Shown piece by piece: positions 19,134 through 27,686 of a stretch of DNA of 36,438 nt (its first letter is position 1; each line of letters starts with the position of its first letter). Below the pieces are notes generated by a model. The model did no database searches and was not told the DNA's origin. It saw nothing but the letters and a program-made list of their open reading frames with translations. Where the stretch lies: positions 1 through 36,438 of the forward strand of contig JANQIT010000353.1 in assembly GCA_028282025.1 (NCBI GenBank), given 5' to 3'. The position numbers and the translations under genes were made by a program. The DNA comes from Hwanghaeella sp. (GTDB taxonomy: Bacteria; Pseudomonadota; Alphaproteobacteria; UBA8366; Aestuariispiraceae).

Positions 19134-20135
19134 TTAAGCGACCTGAATGGAGGCCGCCGAGTCCGGCAGATCCTCACCGAAGCAGCGCTGGTAGTATTCC
19201 GCCACAATCGGCCGCTCGGTCTCGTCGCACTTGTTCAGGAAGGTCACCCGGAAGGCAAAACCGTGGTCGCCGAAGATCTCCGCATTTTCCGCCCAGGTGA
19301 TCACGGTCCGCGGGCTCATGACGGTGGAGATATCGCCGCTGATGAAGCCGGTGCGGGTCATATCCGCAAGCTGCACCATGGCGTTCATGACGTCCTTGCC
19401 CTCGTTGGTGTTGTAGCTTTTCACCTTGGAGAGGATGATCGCCACCTCATCGTCGTGCGGCAGATAGTTCAGCGTGGTGACCAGCGACCAGCGGTCCATC
19501 TGACCCTGGTTGATCTGCTGGGTGCCGTGATACAGGCCCGTCGTGTCGCCCAGGCCAACCGTGTTGGCGGTGGAGAACAGACGGAAGAACTTGTTCGGAC
19601 GGATCACCTTGCTTTGGTCGAGCAGGGTCAGCTTTCCCTCACGCTCCAGGATACGCTGAATGACGAACATCACGTCCGGGCGGCCCGCGTCATATTCGTC
19701 GAAGCAAAGCGCAATCGGATTCTGCAGCGCCCAAGGCAGGATGCCTTCCTTGAATTCGGTGACCTGCTGACCGTCGCGCAGCACGATGGCGTCCTTGCCG
19801 ACCAGATCGATCCGGCTGATATGGCTGTCCAGGTTGACGCGGACACAGGGCCAGTTCAGGCGCGAGGCGACCTGCTCGACATGCGTCGATTTACCGGTGC
19901 CGTGATAGCCCTGAATCATCACCCGCCGGTTATAGGCGAAGCCCGCCAGAATGGCGATTGTGGTGTCGTGATCGAACAGATAATCCGGATCGTGATCGGG
20001 CACATGTTCGGACGTTTGCGAAAAGGCCGGGACCACCATGTCGGTGTCGAGGCCGAAAACATCCCGAACGGAAACTTCGGTGTCGGGCCCGTCCAGCGTA
20101 TGGGTTTCGTCGGTTTGCACGATCTTCACGGTCAT
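19134..20135 (-). CDS. cobS: Aerobic cobaltochelatase AAA+ subunit CobS
   Basis: The product is 333 residues from ATG 20135. It is a MoxR-like AAA+ ATPase that drives cobalt insertion with CobT and CobN. The Walker A motif is GYHGTGKST (76-84), Walker B is IALCFDEYD (141-149), and sensor regions include [11 protein letters not shown]. An in-frame ATG at 20225 would add 30 residues that do not look like the family, whose usual length is about 330. The ribosome binding site is weak. It is followed by cobT. Confidence 0.96.
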   Translation of the reverse strand: MTVKIVQTDETHTLDGPDTEVSVRDVFGLDTDMVVPAFSQTSEHVPDHDPDYLFDHDTTIAILAGFAYNRRVMIQGYHGTGKSTHVEQVASRLNWPCVRVNLDSHISRIDLVGKDAIVLRDGQQVTEFKEGILPWALQNPIALCFDEYDAGRPDVMFVIQRILEREGKLTLLDQSKVIRPNKFFRLFSTANTVGLGDTTGLYHGTQQINQGQMDRWSLVTTLNYLPHDDEVAIILSKVKSYNTNEGKDVMNAMVQLADMTRTGFISGDISTVMSPRTVITWAENAEIFGDHGFAFRVTFLNKCDETERPIVAEYYQRCFGEDLPDSAASIQVA

Positions 20136-20221
20136 CAGGGGGTTTCCAGTCGGCTTGGCCTCTCGGTACGGCGCACGGTCGAGGCGCTTGTTGCTAACAT
20201 GTCGTTTCGCGGAAGGGACGG

Positions 20222-20812
20222 TCAAGAAGTCCGGATAGCGACCTTCTTCAAGGCCGCATACGCCTCGTTAATTTCCTTGAGCCGTTCTTCCGCGTCTTTA
20301 TCGCCCCCATTCAGATCGGGGTGCAGACGTTTGGCCAATTCCTTATAGCGCGCCTTCAAAGCGGTCAAGGATACCGGCGGCTTCAGGTGTAGAATCCGAT
20401 AGTGCTTGCCATTCGGACCGCGCATCGCGGCGCGTTGCGCGCGCTCGCGCCGGGCCCGTTCGGCGCTTTCCTCGCCGGCCTCGAAAACGCCGATTGGATC
20501 GTCGAAATCTTCCGGATTGGCTCCACGCCCGGACCGCATCATCCCCATTGGCCAGGTGGGGCGCCCCCAGACCACGTCTTCCCGAACCGCCTCGTCGATT
20601 TCCTCCATCGACATGCCGGCGCAGTAATTCCAGGCGGCGTTGTACTCCCGCACATGATCCAGGCAGAACCAGAAATAGTCGCGCAACCGCTGTGGCGAGA
20701 CCGGGGCGCGATGTTCGCCCATACGGTCGCAGGAGGGATGATCGCACAGTCTGACGCCAGCCGCGTTTTCACGCGGGGTTTCCCGTTCGGATGTCGCAGC
20801 CCAGTCTTCCAT
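20222..20812 (-). CDS. J-domain (DnaJ-like) protein with a Cys/His-rich N-terminus
   Basis: The 196-residue protein carries a C-terminal J domain (about 137-195) with the HPD motif at 164-166 ([10 protein letters not shown]), so it should stimulate a DnaK-type chaperone. Placement of the J domain at the C-terminus differs from DnaJ. The N-terminal part has C23, H25, C28, H34, C50, H53 and C64, a spacing that suggests a zinc site. The gene lies upstream of cobS on the same strand, 86 bases away, and it may be co-transcribed with cobST. No client is known. Confidence 0.88.
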   Translation of the reverse strand: MEDWAATSERETPRENAAGVRLCDHPSCDRMGEHRAPVSPQRLRDYFWFCLDHVREYNAAWNYCAGMSMEEIDEAVREDVVWGRPTWPMGMMRSGRGANPEDFDDPIGVFEAGEESAERARRERAQRAAMRGPNGKHYRILHLKPPVSLTALKARYKELAKRLHPDLNGGDKDAEERLKEINEAYAALKKVAIRTS

Positions 20813-20912
20813 CCTGGAAGTATGGGTTCCGCACCCGGGCCGGGCAAGCAGTTGACGGATTGGAAAGCCCGCGCCACATCAGTTTTTCTTATATGGAATT
20901 CAGGAGGCCGCC

Positions 20913-21197
20913 GTGAGCGTCGAAAACACCATTCGGGACAAATTGACAGAAGCCTTCCAACCGGCCCGCCTGGAGATCGAAAACGAGTCCCACCTGCACA
21001 AGGGCCATGCCGGATCGCCGAACAGCGGCGAATCCCACTTTCGGGTGCTGCTGGCGGCGGAGAGCTTCGACGGGCTGAACCGGGTCGACCGGCAGCGCAG
21101 GGTCTATGATGTGCTGGCGGACGAACTGGCGGGTCCGGTGCACGCGCTGGCGCTGACCGCGGTTACCGTCTCGGAAGCGGAACGCCGCGGCCTTTAG
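20913..21197 (+). CDS. bolA: BolA-family protein
   Basis: The 94-residue protein is a BolA/IbaG-type partner of monothiol glutaredoxins in iron-sulfur and iron homeostasis. It has ESHFRVLLAAESFDGLNRVDRQRRVYDVLADEL and VHALALTAVT (in parts), which is the family core with its conserved C-terminal histidine. The start is GTG with a strong AGGAGG site. Its TAG overlaps the TAA of the convergent MarR gene (21194-21197). Confidence 0.93.
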   Translation: MSVENTIRDKLTEAFQPARLEIENESHLHKGHAGSPNSGESHFRVLLAAESFDGLNRVDRQRRVYDVLADELAGPVHALALTAVTVSEAERRGL

Positions 21198-21679
21198 AGC
21201 ACGTCACCTTTACCTCGAACCGTTGAGACGGTCTCGGGTCGGTCCAGGGCTTTCGCGTCCTCCAGAACCCGTTGCAGCAAGTCATGCAGATGCGCGACAT
21301 CGTCGCCGCCCAGTTGCGCGCGAATCCCCTCTTCCGCCGCGCGCCATACCGGTTTCGCGGTCCGCAACAGATCCACACCCTGCGGAGTCAGGGCGACGGC
21401 CCGGTTGCGGGGCGAACTGCCGGTCCGGATCTGCACCAGTCCGCGGCGCTGCAAGGGGCCCAGATTACGGGTCAACGTAGTGCGGTCCATCTCCAGCACA
21501 TCCGCGAGATCGGTGATGCTGCTGTCGGGATAAGCCGCCAGATTGGCAAGCACTGAATACTGCGTGAGTTTCAGGTTCAACGGCCGCAGCGCTTCGTCAT
21601 AATGCTGTGACAAGCGGCGCATCGTCCGCCGCATCAGGGCGCCGGTACAAGCCGGCGTCTGTCGTTTTTTCTGTTCCAT
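21194..21679 (-). CDS. MarR-family transcriptional regulator
   Basis: The product is 161 residues from ATG 21679 (AAGGG upstream). The winged helix-turn-helix is clear: LTQYSVLANLAAYPDSSITDLADVLEMDRTTLTRNLGPLQRRGLV (in parts), then a wing with SSPRNRAVALTPQG. It diverges from an MFS transporter, and a perfect 12-base palindrome lies between them over a candidate promoter. Autorepression and control of the transporter by a small ligand is the usual scheme for such pairs, and is inferred here. An in-frame extension to 21775 overlaps the operator and is rejected. Confidence 0.9.
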   Translation of the reverse strand: MEQKKRQTPACTGALMRRTMRRLSQHYDEALRPLNLKLTQYSVLANLAAYPDSSITDLADVLEMDRTTLTRNLGPLQRRGLVQIRTGSSPRNRAVALTPQGVDLLRTAKPVWRAAEEGIRAQLGGDDVAHLHDLLQRVLEDAKALDRPETVSTVRGKGDVL

Positions 21680-21779
21680 CGACCCTTGAGACGCCGCAGT
21701 GGACGCCGACCGTTTCTTTCCGGGAAAGGATACGTTTCTTGACCGGCGGCGCGAACGTGTTCCCCTCCAGAGCATATGC

Positions 21780-21791
21780 GTGTATATACAC
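21780..21791. promoter_or_regulatory. Palindromic operator, probably for the MarR regulator
   Basis: GTGTATATACAC is a perfect 12-base palindrome in the marR-MFS divergent gap, typical in form of MarR operators. It overlaps by two bases a leftward -10-like box (TATAGT on the minus strand, 21790-21795). Confidence 0.6.
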
Positions 21792-21816
21792 TATAGGTTC
21801 ACGCCATTGAATTCAA
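21790..21816 (-). promoter_or_regulatory. Candidate promoter of the MarR gene
   Basis: On the minus strand TTGAAT (21816-21811) and TATAGT (21795-21790) are separated by 15 bases, a short spacer. Its overlap with the palindrome would allow autorepression. Confidence 0.35.
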
Positions 21817-21862
21817 GAGACCGCCCATCGGCGGCACCGGCAGAGATTTAAGAGGGCAGGTC

Positions 21863-23092
21863 ATGACGGCAGCAGCGCAAAACGGGCTTGGCGGTTGGCG
21901 CACGCCGCTTGTGGTGATCGTCGCCGGTTGCCTGATTTCGGCGCTCGGCTTCGGCGTCCGGTCGACCTTCGGCCTGTTCCTGGAGCCGGTCACGGTGGCG
22001 CGCGGCTGGGATGTGGAGACCTTTGCGCTGGCGATGGCCACTCATAACCTGTTCTGGGGCTTTGGCGTCTTCGTCGCGGGCACGCTGGCCGACCGCTGGG
22101 GTGCGCCGCGGGTGATCTATTTCGGCGCCGCCGCCTATGCGCTGGGCGTCTGGGGCATGACCGAGGCTGAAAGCAGCCTGATGCTGCATCTGTTCGGGGG
22201 CATCGTCACCGGCATCGGCGTGGCGTTCACCGCCTTCTCGCTGGCCATGGCGGCGATGGCGAAAGTGGTGGGTCCGGAAAAGCGCTCTCTCATTCTGGGG
22301 CTCGGGACGGCGGCCGGGTCTTTCGGACAGGTCGTCTTCACCCCGATGGGTCAGGCTTTCATCGACATGTTCGGCTGGTCGGACGCGCTGCTGCTGCTGG
22401 CGGCGACGGCGATGCTGGTCCTGCCCCTCGCCTTTTTCCTGCCGAGCGATGCGTCAGCCAAGGGCGACGCCTCCAATGAGCTGACGATGGGCCAGGCGCT
22501 GCAGGAAGCCTTGAATCATCGCGGTTATGTTTTGCTGACCGTGGGGTTCTTCGTCTGCGGCTTCCACGTCGCCTTCATCGCGGTACATTTCCCGAAATAC
22601 ATTCAGGAACTGGGGCTGGATGCGACCGTCGGGGCCTACGCCCTGTCCCTTGTCGGCCTGTTGAATATCGCGGGATCGTTTCTCAGCGGCATGGCCGGCC
22701 AGCGCTGGAGCAAGAAAGTCAGCCTCAGCACCATCTATTTCCTGCGCGCCATCGCCATCGCCGCCTTGATGCTGGCACCCAAGACCGAACTGACGATCTA
22801 TCTGTTCGCCGGGGCGATGGGGGTCCTGTGGCTGTCCACCGTGCCTTTGACCACGGGCCTTGTCGCGCAGGTTTTCGGCGTGCGCTATCTGGCCAGCCTG
22901 TTCGGCATCGTCTTCATGAGCCACCAGTTGGGCAGTTTCCTGGGGATCTGGCTGGGCGGTTATCTTTTCGACCTGTACGGCACCTACGATGCGGTCTGGT
23001 GGGCCGGGGTCGGGCTTGGGGTGCTGGCGGCGGTCATTCACCTGCCAATCGACGAACGCCCGGTTCAGCGGCCCGCGATGGCAGCCCCCTGA
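21863..23092 (+). CDS. MFS transporter (monocarboxylate/OFA-like)
   Basis: The 409-residue protein has about twelve hydrophobic helices with the central break around residues 195-215 (FFLPSDASAKGDASNELTMG). The loop 2-3 motif appears as GTLADRWGAPRVIY. The helices rich in Gly, such as FGGIVTGIGVAFTAFSLAMA, are those of major facilitator proteins. The overall pattern resembles oxalate/formate or monocarboxylate-type carriers; the substrate is not predictable. It starts after AGAGGGCAGGTC and diverges from the MarR gene, which probably controls it. Confidence 0.9.
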   Translation: MTAAAQNGLGGWRTPLVVIVAGCLISALGFGVRSTFGLFLEPVTVARGWDVETFALAMATHNLFWGFGVFVAGTLADRWGAPRVIYFGAAAYALGVWGMTEAESSLMLHLFGGIVTGIGVAFTAFSLAMAAMAKVVGPEKRSLILGLGTAAGSFGQVVFTPMGQAFIDMFGWSDALLLLAATAMLVLPLAFFLPSDASAKGDASNELTMGQALQEALNHRGYVLLTVGFFVCGFHVAFIAVHFPKYIQELGLDATVGAYALSLVGLLNIAGSFLSGMAGQRWSKKVSLSTIYFLRAIAIAALMLAPKTELTIYLFAGAMGVLWLSTVPLTTGLVAQVFGVRYLASLFGIVFMSHQLGSFLGIWLGGYLFDLYGTYDAVWWAGVGLGVLAAVIHLPIDERPVQRPAMAAP

Positions 23093-23128
23093 AGCCCCGG
23101 TCCGGCCGGCGGCGCACTGCGGCGCTCG

Positions 23129-23821
23129 CTATAGATAGAGTTCCCGCAGCGTTACCGTGTCGAACGATTCGGCGCGCTGATAGAACATATAGCGGCGCAC
23201 CAGCTTGGCGGGACTGGTGGTCGCGAAAGCCTTGTCGATGACCGGCGCTTTCTCCACCTGCGCCACAAGCAGCGTCGTCGCGCAATTGTCAGTGTCGCTG
23301 AGCGGCAGGATCAATCGTTCGACACAGCGTGCGACGGGTCCGCAGATCAGCCTGTCTTTCGAATAGAACGGACGCCGGCGTGTCGCGCTGGTGCGGAAAA
23401 GCTGGGCCAGATGGGCGTTGAACGCCGGGTTGTCGGTGGTGTCCTCAATAGCCTGGCCGGTCAGTTCCTTGCCCGTCGCCGCCCGGTGGCCGGACCCGGA
23501 CAGGCGGTACCGGAACCCATGGTCACGGCGTTCTATCAGGAAGATCCAGGGCAAGACGTCGTGGCGGATATCCAGCGGATCGAGATGGCGGCGTTTCGGG
23601 ATATCGGCCCATCCCCGCAGGTCCGACCAGTATCGGCCCAGCCAATTCAACCGCGGTTCTTCCAAGAAATGAAATTCCGACGCCGGGCGATGCTCCCCGC
23701 GGAGTTTCAGGACATCCGAACAAGCCGGCAGCTCGCAAGTCTTCCGAAGAGACACGGTTTCAGGCCCACCTGGAACCAGCCCAAAGGGGCCGTCGCGCAG
23801 GCCCCTGAACCGGATAGGCAT
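23129..23821 (-). CDS. PAS-type (PF07310-like) protein, second of a tandem pair
   Basis: The 230-residue reading has the pattern of the alphaproteobacterial PAS_5 family: YWSDLRGWADIPKRRHLDPLDI, DVLPWIFLIERRDHGFRYRLSGSGHRAATGKELTGQ, then NPAFNAHLAQLF. The domain spans about residues 60-190. There is no output domain, so it may be a stand-alone sensor. The first 30 or so residues are doubtful: the ATG at 23821 lacks a ribosome binding site and a GTG about 22 codons in is possible. It follows a paralogue by 12 bases and is probably co-transcribed with it. Confidence 0.75.
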   Translation of the reverse strand: MPIRFRGLRDGPFGLVPGGPETVSLRKTCELPACSDVLKLRGEHRPASEFHFLEEPRLNWLGRYWSDLRGWADIPKRRHLDPLDIRHDVLPWIFLIERRDHGFRYRLSGSGHRAATGKELTGQAIEDTTDNPAFNAHLAQLFRTSATRRRPFYSKDRLICGPVARCVERLILPLSDTDNCATTLLVAQVEKAPVIDKAFATTSPAKLVRRYMFYQRAESFDTVTLRELYL

Positions 23822-23833
23822 GGGCGCGTTGCA

Positions 23834-24433
23834 TCATAGATCCAAGAAAAACTCGTCTACATGACTAAAGGAGATGGTGTTGGATTGCGGCGCCCGCAAC
23901 ATATGCGGCCCCTTGCCCAAGGAACTGTTACCGCCCGTGACCGGCTTTTTCTCCGTCTCGAAGGACTGGCATTCGAAAATCATATCGATTTCCGCGCCGT
24001 TCCGGGACATCGGCGCAATGAAGCGCTGGGTCCGCTTGGCCTCGCCGCCGATTTCCAGAATCGTTTCGCTGAACATGCACCGCCCTGCCTCGCGGACGCG
24101 GTTCAAACTGTCCGAAATATAGCCGTTATACGCCGTGTTGGGGGTAACTTCGTCCACATACAACCCGGTCAGATCGCGGCCCAGAAGGTCGCGCAGCCCC
24201 GTCCCGGTCAAACGATACCGAAACCGGTCGCCTTCAAGCATGATCAGAACGATCCAGGGGAGAATATCCGGCGGCATCGCCCCCGGATCCAGATCCGACC
24301 GCCGCGGCGCAGGATTGCCGCCTCTGATCAGGCCCCAATAGGTCGCGGCCAACACCAACTTGTCGTCCCGAAAGGCTTCCAGACCCGTAGGCGAATCGAT
24401 GACGTCCGGAAGTTTTTCAGACCGTCCCAGCAA
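23834..24433 (-). CDS. PAS-type (PF07310-like) protein, first of a tandem pair
   Basis: The 199-residue protein shares the PAS_5 pattern with its downstream neighbour: YWGLIRGGNPAPRRSDLDP, DILPWIVLIMLEGDRFRYRL, GTGLRDLLGRDLTG and NTAYNGYISDSLNR. It has no visible output domain, signal peptide or membrane segment. The start is a TTG at 24433 with GAGG about eight bases upstream; no ATG fits. Members in other alphaproteobacteria have been linked to cell-surface or stress phenotypes, but I cannot assign a role here. Confidence 0.78.
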   Translation of the reverse strand: MLGRSEKLPDVIDSPTGLEAFRDDKLVLAATYWGLIRGGNPAPRRSDLDPGAMPPDILPWIVLIMLEGDRFRYRLTGTGLRDLLGRDLTGLYVDEVTPNTAYNGYISDSLNRVREAGRCMFSETILEIGGEAKRTQRFIAPMSRNGAEIDMIFECQSFETEKKPVTGGNSSLGKGPHMLRAPQSNTISFSHVDEFFLDL

Positions 24434-24626
24434 AGCAAATACCTCGGCAACTGATTCACATGGTGGGGAGTGCTTCTCCCGACCCCGTAAAAGGTTTAAT
24501 CGCTGAGTGGTTAATGAATGGTGAAAGACGCCGGTGAAAGTCGATGCAAAACGGGGCGGTATTGTGGTATTCGCACCCTCATAAAACCCTTAATAAAACA
24601 ATAAAATCAATACCCTATGCACGAAA

Positions 24627-24651
24627 AAGGGCCGGAGAGACCCCGGCCCTT
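24627..24651 (-). terminator. Rho-independent terminator of the iorAB-like genes
   Basis: AAGGGCCGG (24627-24635) pairs with CCGGCCCTT (24643-24651). Read leftward, the stem ends in CCCTTTTTCG, giving the T run for genes transcribed on the minus strand. It lies 45 bases after the large-subunit stop. Confidence 0.8.
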
Positions 24652-24695
24652 CAATCGTTAATAAATTCAGCTCGAATCCACTCTCAACCCATGGT

Positions 24696-26903
24696 TCAGG
24701 CAACGATTCCTTTCGCAAAAGGCAGCGTACGGATTCGATTGCCGGTCGCCTTGTGGACCGCGTTCGCGACGGCGGGACCGATCGGCGGCGTTCCCGGCTC
24801 TCCGATACCGGTCGGTGGGGCGTCGCTGGCGACGATATGCACCTCTACATCCGGCATCGCGTCGATGCGCAGAGGTTCGTACCCGTCATAGTTGCCCTGC
24901 TCCACTTCACCGCCGGCGATGGTGATTTCCTCCTGCATCACCGCCCCCAGACCGAAACCGATTCCGCCTTCGATCTGCGCCTTGATGGTGTCGGGGTTGA
25001 TCGGCGTGCCGCAATCGACCGCGCAGACGACCCGGTGCACCCGGACATCGCCGTCCTCTACGGAGACTTCCGCCACCTGCGCCACGAAGGACGCAAAGCT
25101 CTCATGCACCGAAACGCCCAGGTGACGGCCTTCCGGCAGCGGTTTACCCCAACCGGCTTTCTCCGCGGCCAGTTTGAGAACCGCCGCATGGCGCGGATGG
25201 GCGGCGAGCAGATCCAGCCGATAGGAGATGGGGTCCTTACCGGCGGCTTCCGCCACCTCGTCCATAAACACCTCCGTCGCATAGGCGGTGTGGGTTGAGC
25301 CCACCGCCCGCCACCACAGGGTCGGCACACGCACGTCGGTCGTCGTCAGACCCACATTCATGTTCGGAACCGCATAGGGCAGGTTGGACGCCCCTTCGAC
25401 CGACGTGCCGTCGATCCCGTCCTTGACCAGTATCGCCTCAAACGGCGTCCCGGTCAGGATGGATTGCCCGACGATATGGTTGTCCCAGGCGATCAGCTTG
25501 CCGCTTTCATCCAATCCGGCGCGGAGGCGGTGTACATAGGCGGGACGATACCGGCCGCCGCGCATATCCTCTTCCCGGGTCCACTGCACCTTTACCGGCG
25601 CACGCCAGCCCAACGCACGGGCGACCGCGACCGCCTCGGTCACGACATCGCCGTCCGGCACCGCCCGGCGTCCGAAGCCGCCGCCCGTCTTCATGACGTG
25701 CATGCGCACCTTTTCCATCGGAATTTCACCGAATTGGGAAGACAGATAGTGATACAGGCCCGGCAGTTGGTGCCCGCCATAGACATGCAGAACGCCATCG
25801 TCATCCCGGTGCGCCACCGCGTTCAACGGTTCCACCGCCGCATGCGCCAGGAACGGAAATTCATAGGTCGATTCAATCACCGTCGCCGCGCGCGCCATGG
25901 CCGCGTCGATATCGCCGTCCTTGCGGGCCAGCGCCGTCGGCGGCTTGGCGGCAAGCGCGCGGTATTCCGTCATAATCTCTTCCGTGCCGCGCGTTTCCGC
26001 CTTGCTTTCGTCCCAGGTGACCGAGACCAGCTCGCGCGCCTTCAACGCCGACCACATATCCTGTCCGACCACGGCCACGCCGCGGTGGATCGCCACCACA
26101 TCGACGACGCCGGGGGACTGTTTCGCCTCCGCCGCGTCGAAAGAGGCGACAGTCGCCCCGAATTTCGGCGGATGGATCATCACCGCCGTCAGCATGCCCG
26201 GCAGTTTCACATCGATGGTGAAATCCTGCTCGCCCTTCGTCTTGCCGACCCGGTCGAAGCGCTTAACGTCCGGATTGCCGATCTGGGTCCAGTCCCGCTT
26301 GGATTTCAAGGCCGGCTTCTCCGGCGCCGTCAAGCTGGCCGCCGCCTTCGCGAAGGCCCCGATCGGCGCGTCCTTGCCGGATCCCGCATGGGTCAAACGT
26401 CCGCCGGCGATGGAAATCTCGGAGGCGGGTACGGACCATTCGGCCGAGGCCGCCGCGGTCAGCATTTCCCGCGCCGCCGCCGCCGCCAGACGGTACCGGT
26501 CCCAGGACGTCGCCATCGAGGTGGACCCGCCGCTGCCTTGGACCGTACCGCCCCAGAGAAGATTTCCGTAGAGCTTCGGGTCGCCGTAGGCGCCGACAAC
26601 ATCCACCTGGTCCCAATCCAGGCCCAGTTCGTCGACAACAAGGGTCGCGATCCCATGATAAGACCCCTGACCCATGTCGAATTGGGACGAGAGAATGGTC
26701 ACTTCGTTGTTTTCCGCAATCTCGATATAGGACTGGAACGGATTGACGGAGGCCGCGGCCACAGGTTCCCCGGCGGCGTCCGCCTGACGGAAACCGATGG
26801 CGACCCCGGCGGTCGTCGCACCGGCCGCGATCAGAAAACCACGGCGCGACAGCGCCATGTCGGGGTTCGGGGCGGCCATGGAACTCAGTTTTCTCGGCAG
26901 CAT
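24696..26903 (-). CDS. iorB: Molybdopterin-dependent oxidoreductase large subunit (isoquinoline 1-oxidoreductase beta-like)
   Basis: The 735-residue protein is a xanthine-oxidase-family molybdenum subunit of the IorB subgroup. A twin-arginine signal ([10 protein letters not shown], residues 19-28) exports it with its cofactor. Motifs include [22 protein letters not shown] (in parts), [29 protein letters not shown] and [15 protein letters not shown], the pterin-binding regions of the family. The C-terminal [18 protein letters not shown] carries the Glu that acts as base. The start at 26903 has GGAGG seven bases upstream and lies two bases after the small-subunit stop. The substrate, an N-heterocycle or aldehyde, is unknown. 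Confidence 0.9.
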   Translation of the reverse strand: MLPRKLSSMAAPNPDMALSRRGFLIAAGATTAGVAIGFRQADAAGEPVAAASVNPFQSYIEIAENNEVTILSSQFDMGQGSYHGIATLVVDELGLDWDQVDVVGAYGDPKLYGNLLWGGTVQGSGGSTSMATSWDRYRLAAAAAREMLTAAASAEWSVPASEISIAGGRLTHAGSGKDAPIGAFAKAAASLTAPEKPALKSKRDWTQIGNPDVKRFDRVGKTKGEQDFTIDVKLPGMLTAVMIHPPKFGATVASFDAAEAKQSPGVVDVVAIHRGVAVVGQDMWSALKARELVSVTWDESKAETRGTEEIMTEYRALAAKPPTALARKDGDIDAAMARAATVIESTYEFPFLAHAAVEPLNAVAHRDDDGVLHVYGGHQLPGLYHYLSSQFGEIPMEKVRMHVMKTGGGFGRRAVPDGDVVTEAVAVARALGWRAPVKVQWTREEDMRGGRYRPAYVHRLRAGLDESGKLIAWDNHIVGQSILTGTPFEAILVKDGIDGTSVEGASNLPYAVPNMNVGLTTTDVRVPTLWWRAVGSTHTAYATEVFMDEVAEAAGKDPISYRLDLLAAHPRHAAVLKLAAEKAGWGKPLPEGRHLGVSVHESFASFVAQVAEVSVEDGDVRVHRVVCAVDCGTPINPDTIKAQIEGGIGFGLGAVMQEEITIAGGEVEQGNYDGYEPLRIDAMPDVEVHIVASDAPPTGIGEPGTPPIGPAVANAVHKATGNRIRTLPFAKGIVA

Positions 26904-26905
26904 GA

Positions 26906-27364
26906 TCAAGCCTCCAAACGGCGGGCCGCTTCGTGGATCGCGGCGCGGATTCGGTGATAGGTGGCGCAGCGACAGAGATTACCGCTCATCGCCGCGTCGA
27001 TGTCGTCATCGTTCGGCTTCGGCACCTCGCGCAAAAGCGCGGTGGCGGACATGATCTGCCCGGATTGACAATATCCGCATTGCGGCACGTCGAGATCGGC
27101 CCAGGCCGCCTGAACGGTCTGCGCGACCGTATCGTCGACGCCTTCGATGGTGGTGACATCCATCCCTTCGACATCGCTGACGAAGGTCTGGCACGACCGC
27201 ACCGGCTCGCCGTCCAGATGCACCGTGCAGGCCCCGCATTGAGCGAGACCGCAGCCGAATTTGGTTCCCGTCAGACCGGCATGGTCCCGGATGGCCCACA
27301 GAAGCGGCATTTCCGGATCGACATCCATCGCCACGTCCCGGCCGTTAAGTTTGAATTTGATCAT
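26906..27364 (-). CDS. iorA: Two-[2Fe-2S] small subunit (isoquinoline 1-oxidoreductase alpha-like)
   Basis: The 152-residue protein carries two [2Fe-2S] clusters: a plant-ferredoxin type (C38, C43, C46, C58) and the xanthine-oxidase-type helical cluster (C96, C99, C131, C133). It passes electrons from the molybdenum subunit. It has no signal peptide, so it probably crosses the membrane by riding with the Tat-exported large subunit. The start at 27364 has AAGGGGATCC upstream; a longer frame reaches 27448 but has no support. No c-type cytochrome gene adjoins the pair. Confidence 0.92.
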   Translation of the reverse strand: MIKFKLNGRDVAMDVDPEMPLLWAIRDHAGLTGTKFGCGLAQCGACTVHLDGEPVRSCQTFVSDVEGMDVTTIEGVDDTVAQTVQAAWADLDVPQCGYCQSGQIMSATALLREVPKPNDDDIDAAMSGNLCRCATYHRIRAAIHEAARRLEA

Positions 27365-27686
27365 CAGGATCCCCTTGATTCCCTGCCTCATGAGGTCCGC
27401 CGGGAGGACGCGTACCTCCGTGCGGGCGCGCCGCAACGATCCCGGCATTCATGGGTACAGAGATAGAGTGACCGGCAGGGGATTTAAGTAAGCATTCTCT
27501 CATTCAGTTGACTGAAACTGCTTTTTTGCCCGCCTTACGCGACATCCCGAGATTAAAGCAATCTATATTCGCATTTCCCAAGAAACGCCGGAAAAACACG
27601 GTCTTCCGACCGCCGTGCGCTTGCCCCCGCCGGGCGCCAAATTAGATTTCACACATATATCCACAGTTCTGTTGAGGAGAAACCGA
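27365..27686. other. Divergent control region between iorA and the MBL-fold gene
   Basis: No protein gene is supported in these 322 bases. The rightward half is AT-richer. An inverted repeat TTCAGT-tg-ACTGAA (27503-27516) could be an operator for a regulator of iorAB. The promoters themselves were not resolved. Confidence 0.4.

Noticed and set aside
17247-20348. A 1,033-codon rightward open frame opposite cobT and cobS
   Set aside because: CobT and CobS are unmistakable on the other strand, and the frame crosses both genes and the gap between them.
25464-26957. A 497-codon rightward open frame opposite the iorB-like gene
   Set aside because: It shadows a well-supported molybdoenzyme gene and shows only Arg/His-rich composition.
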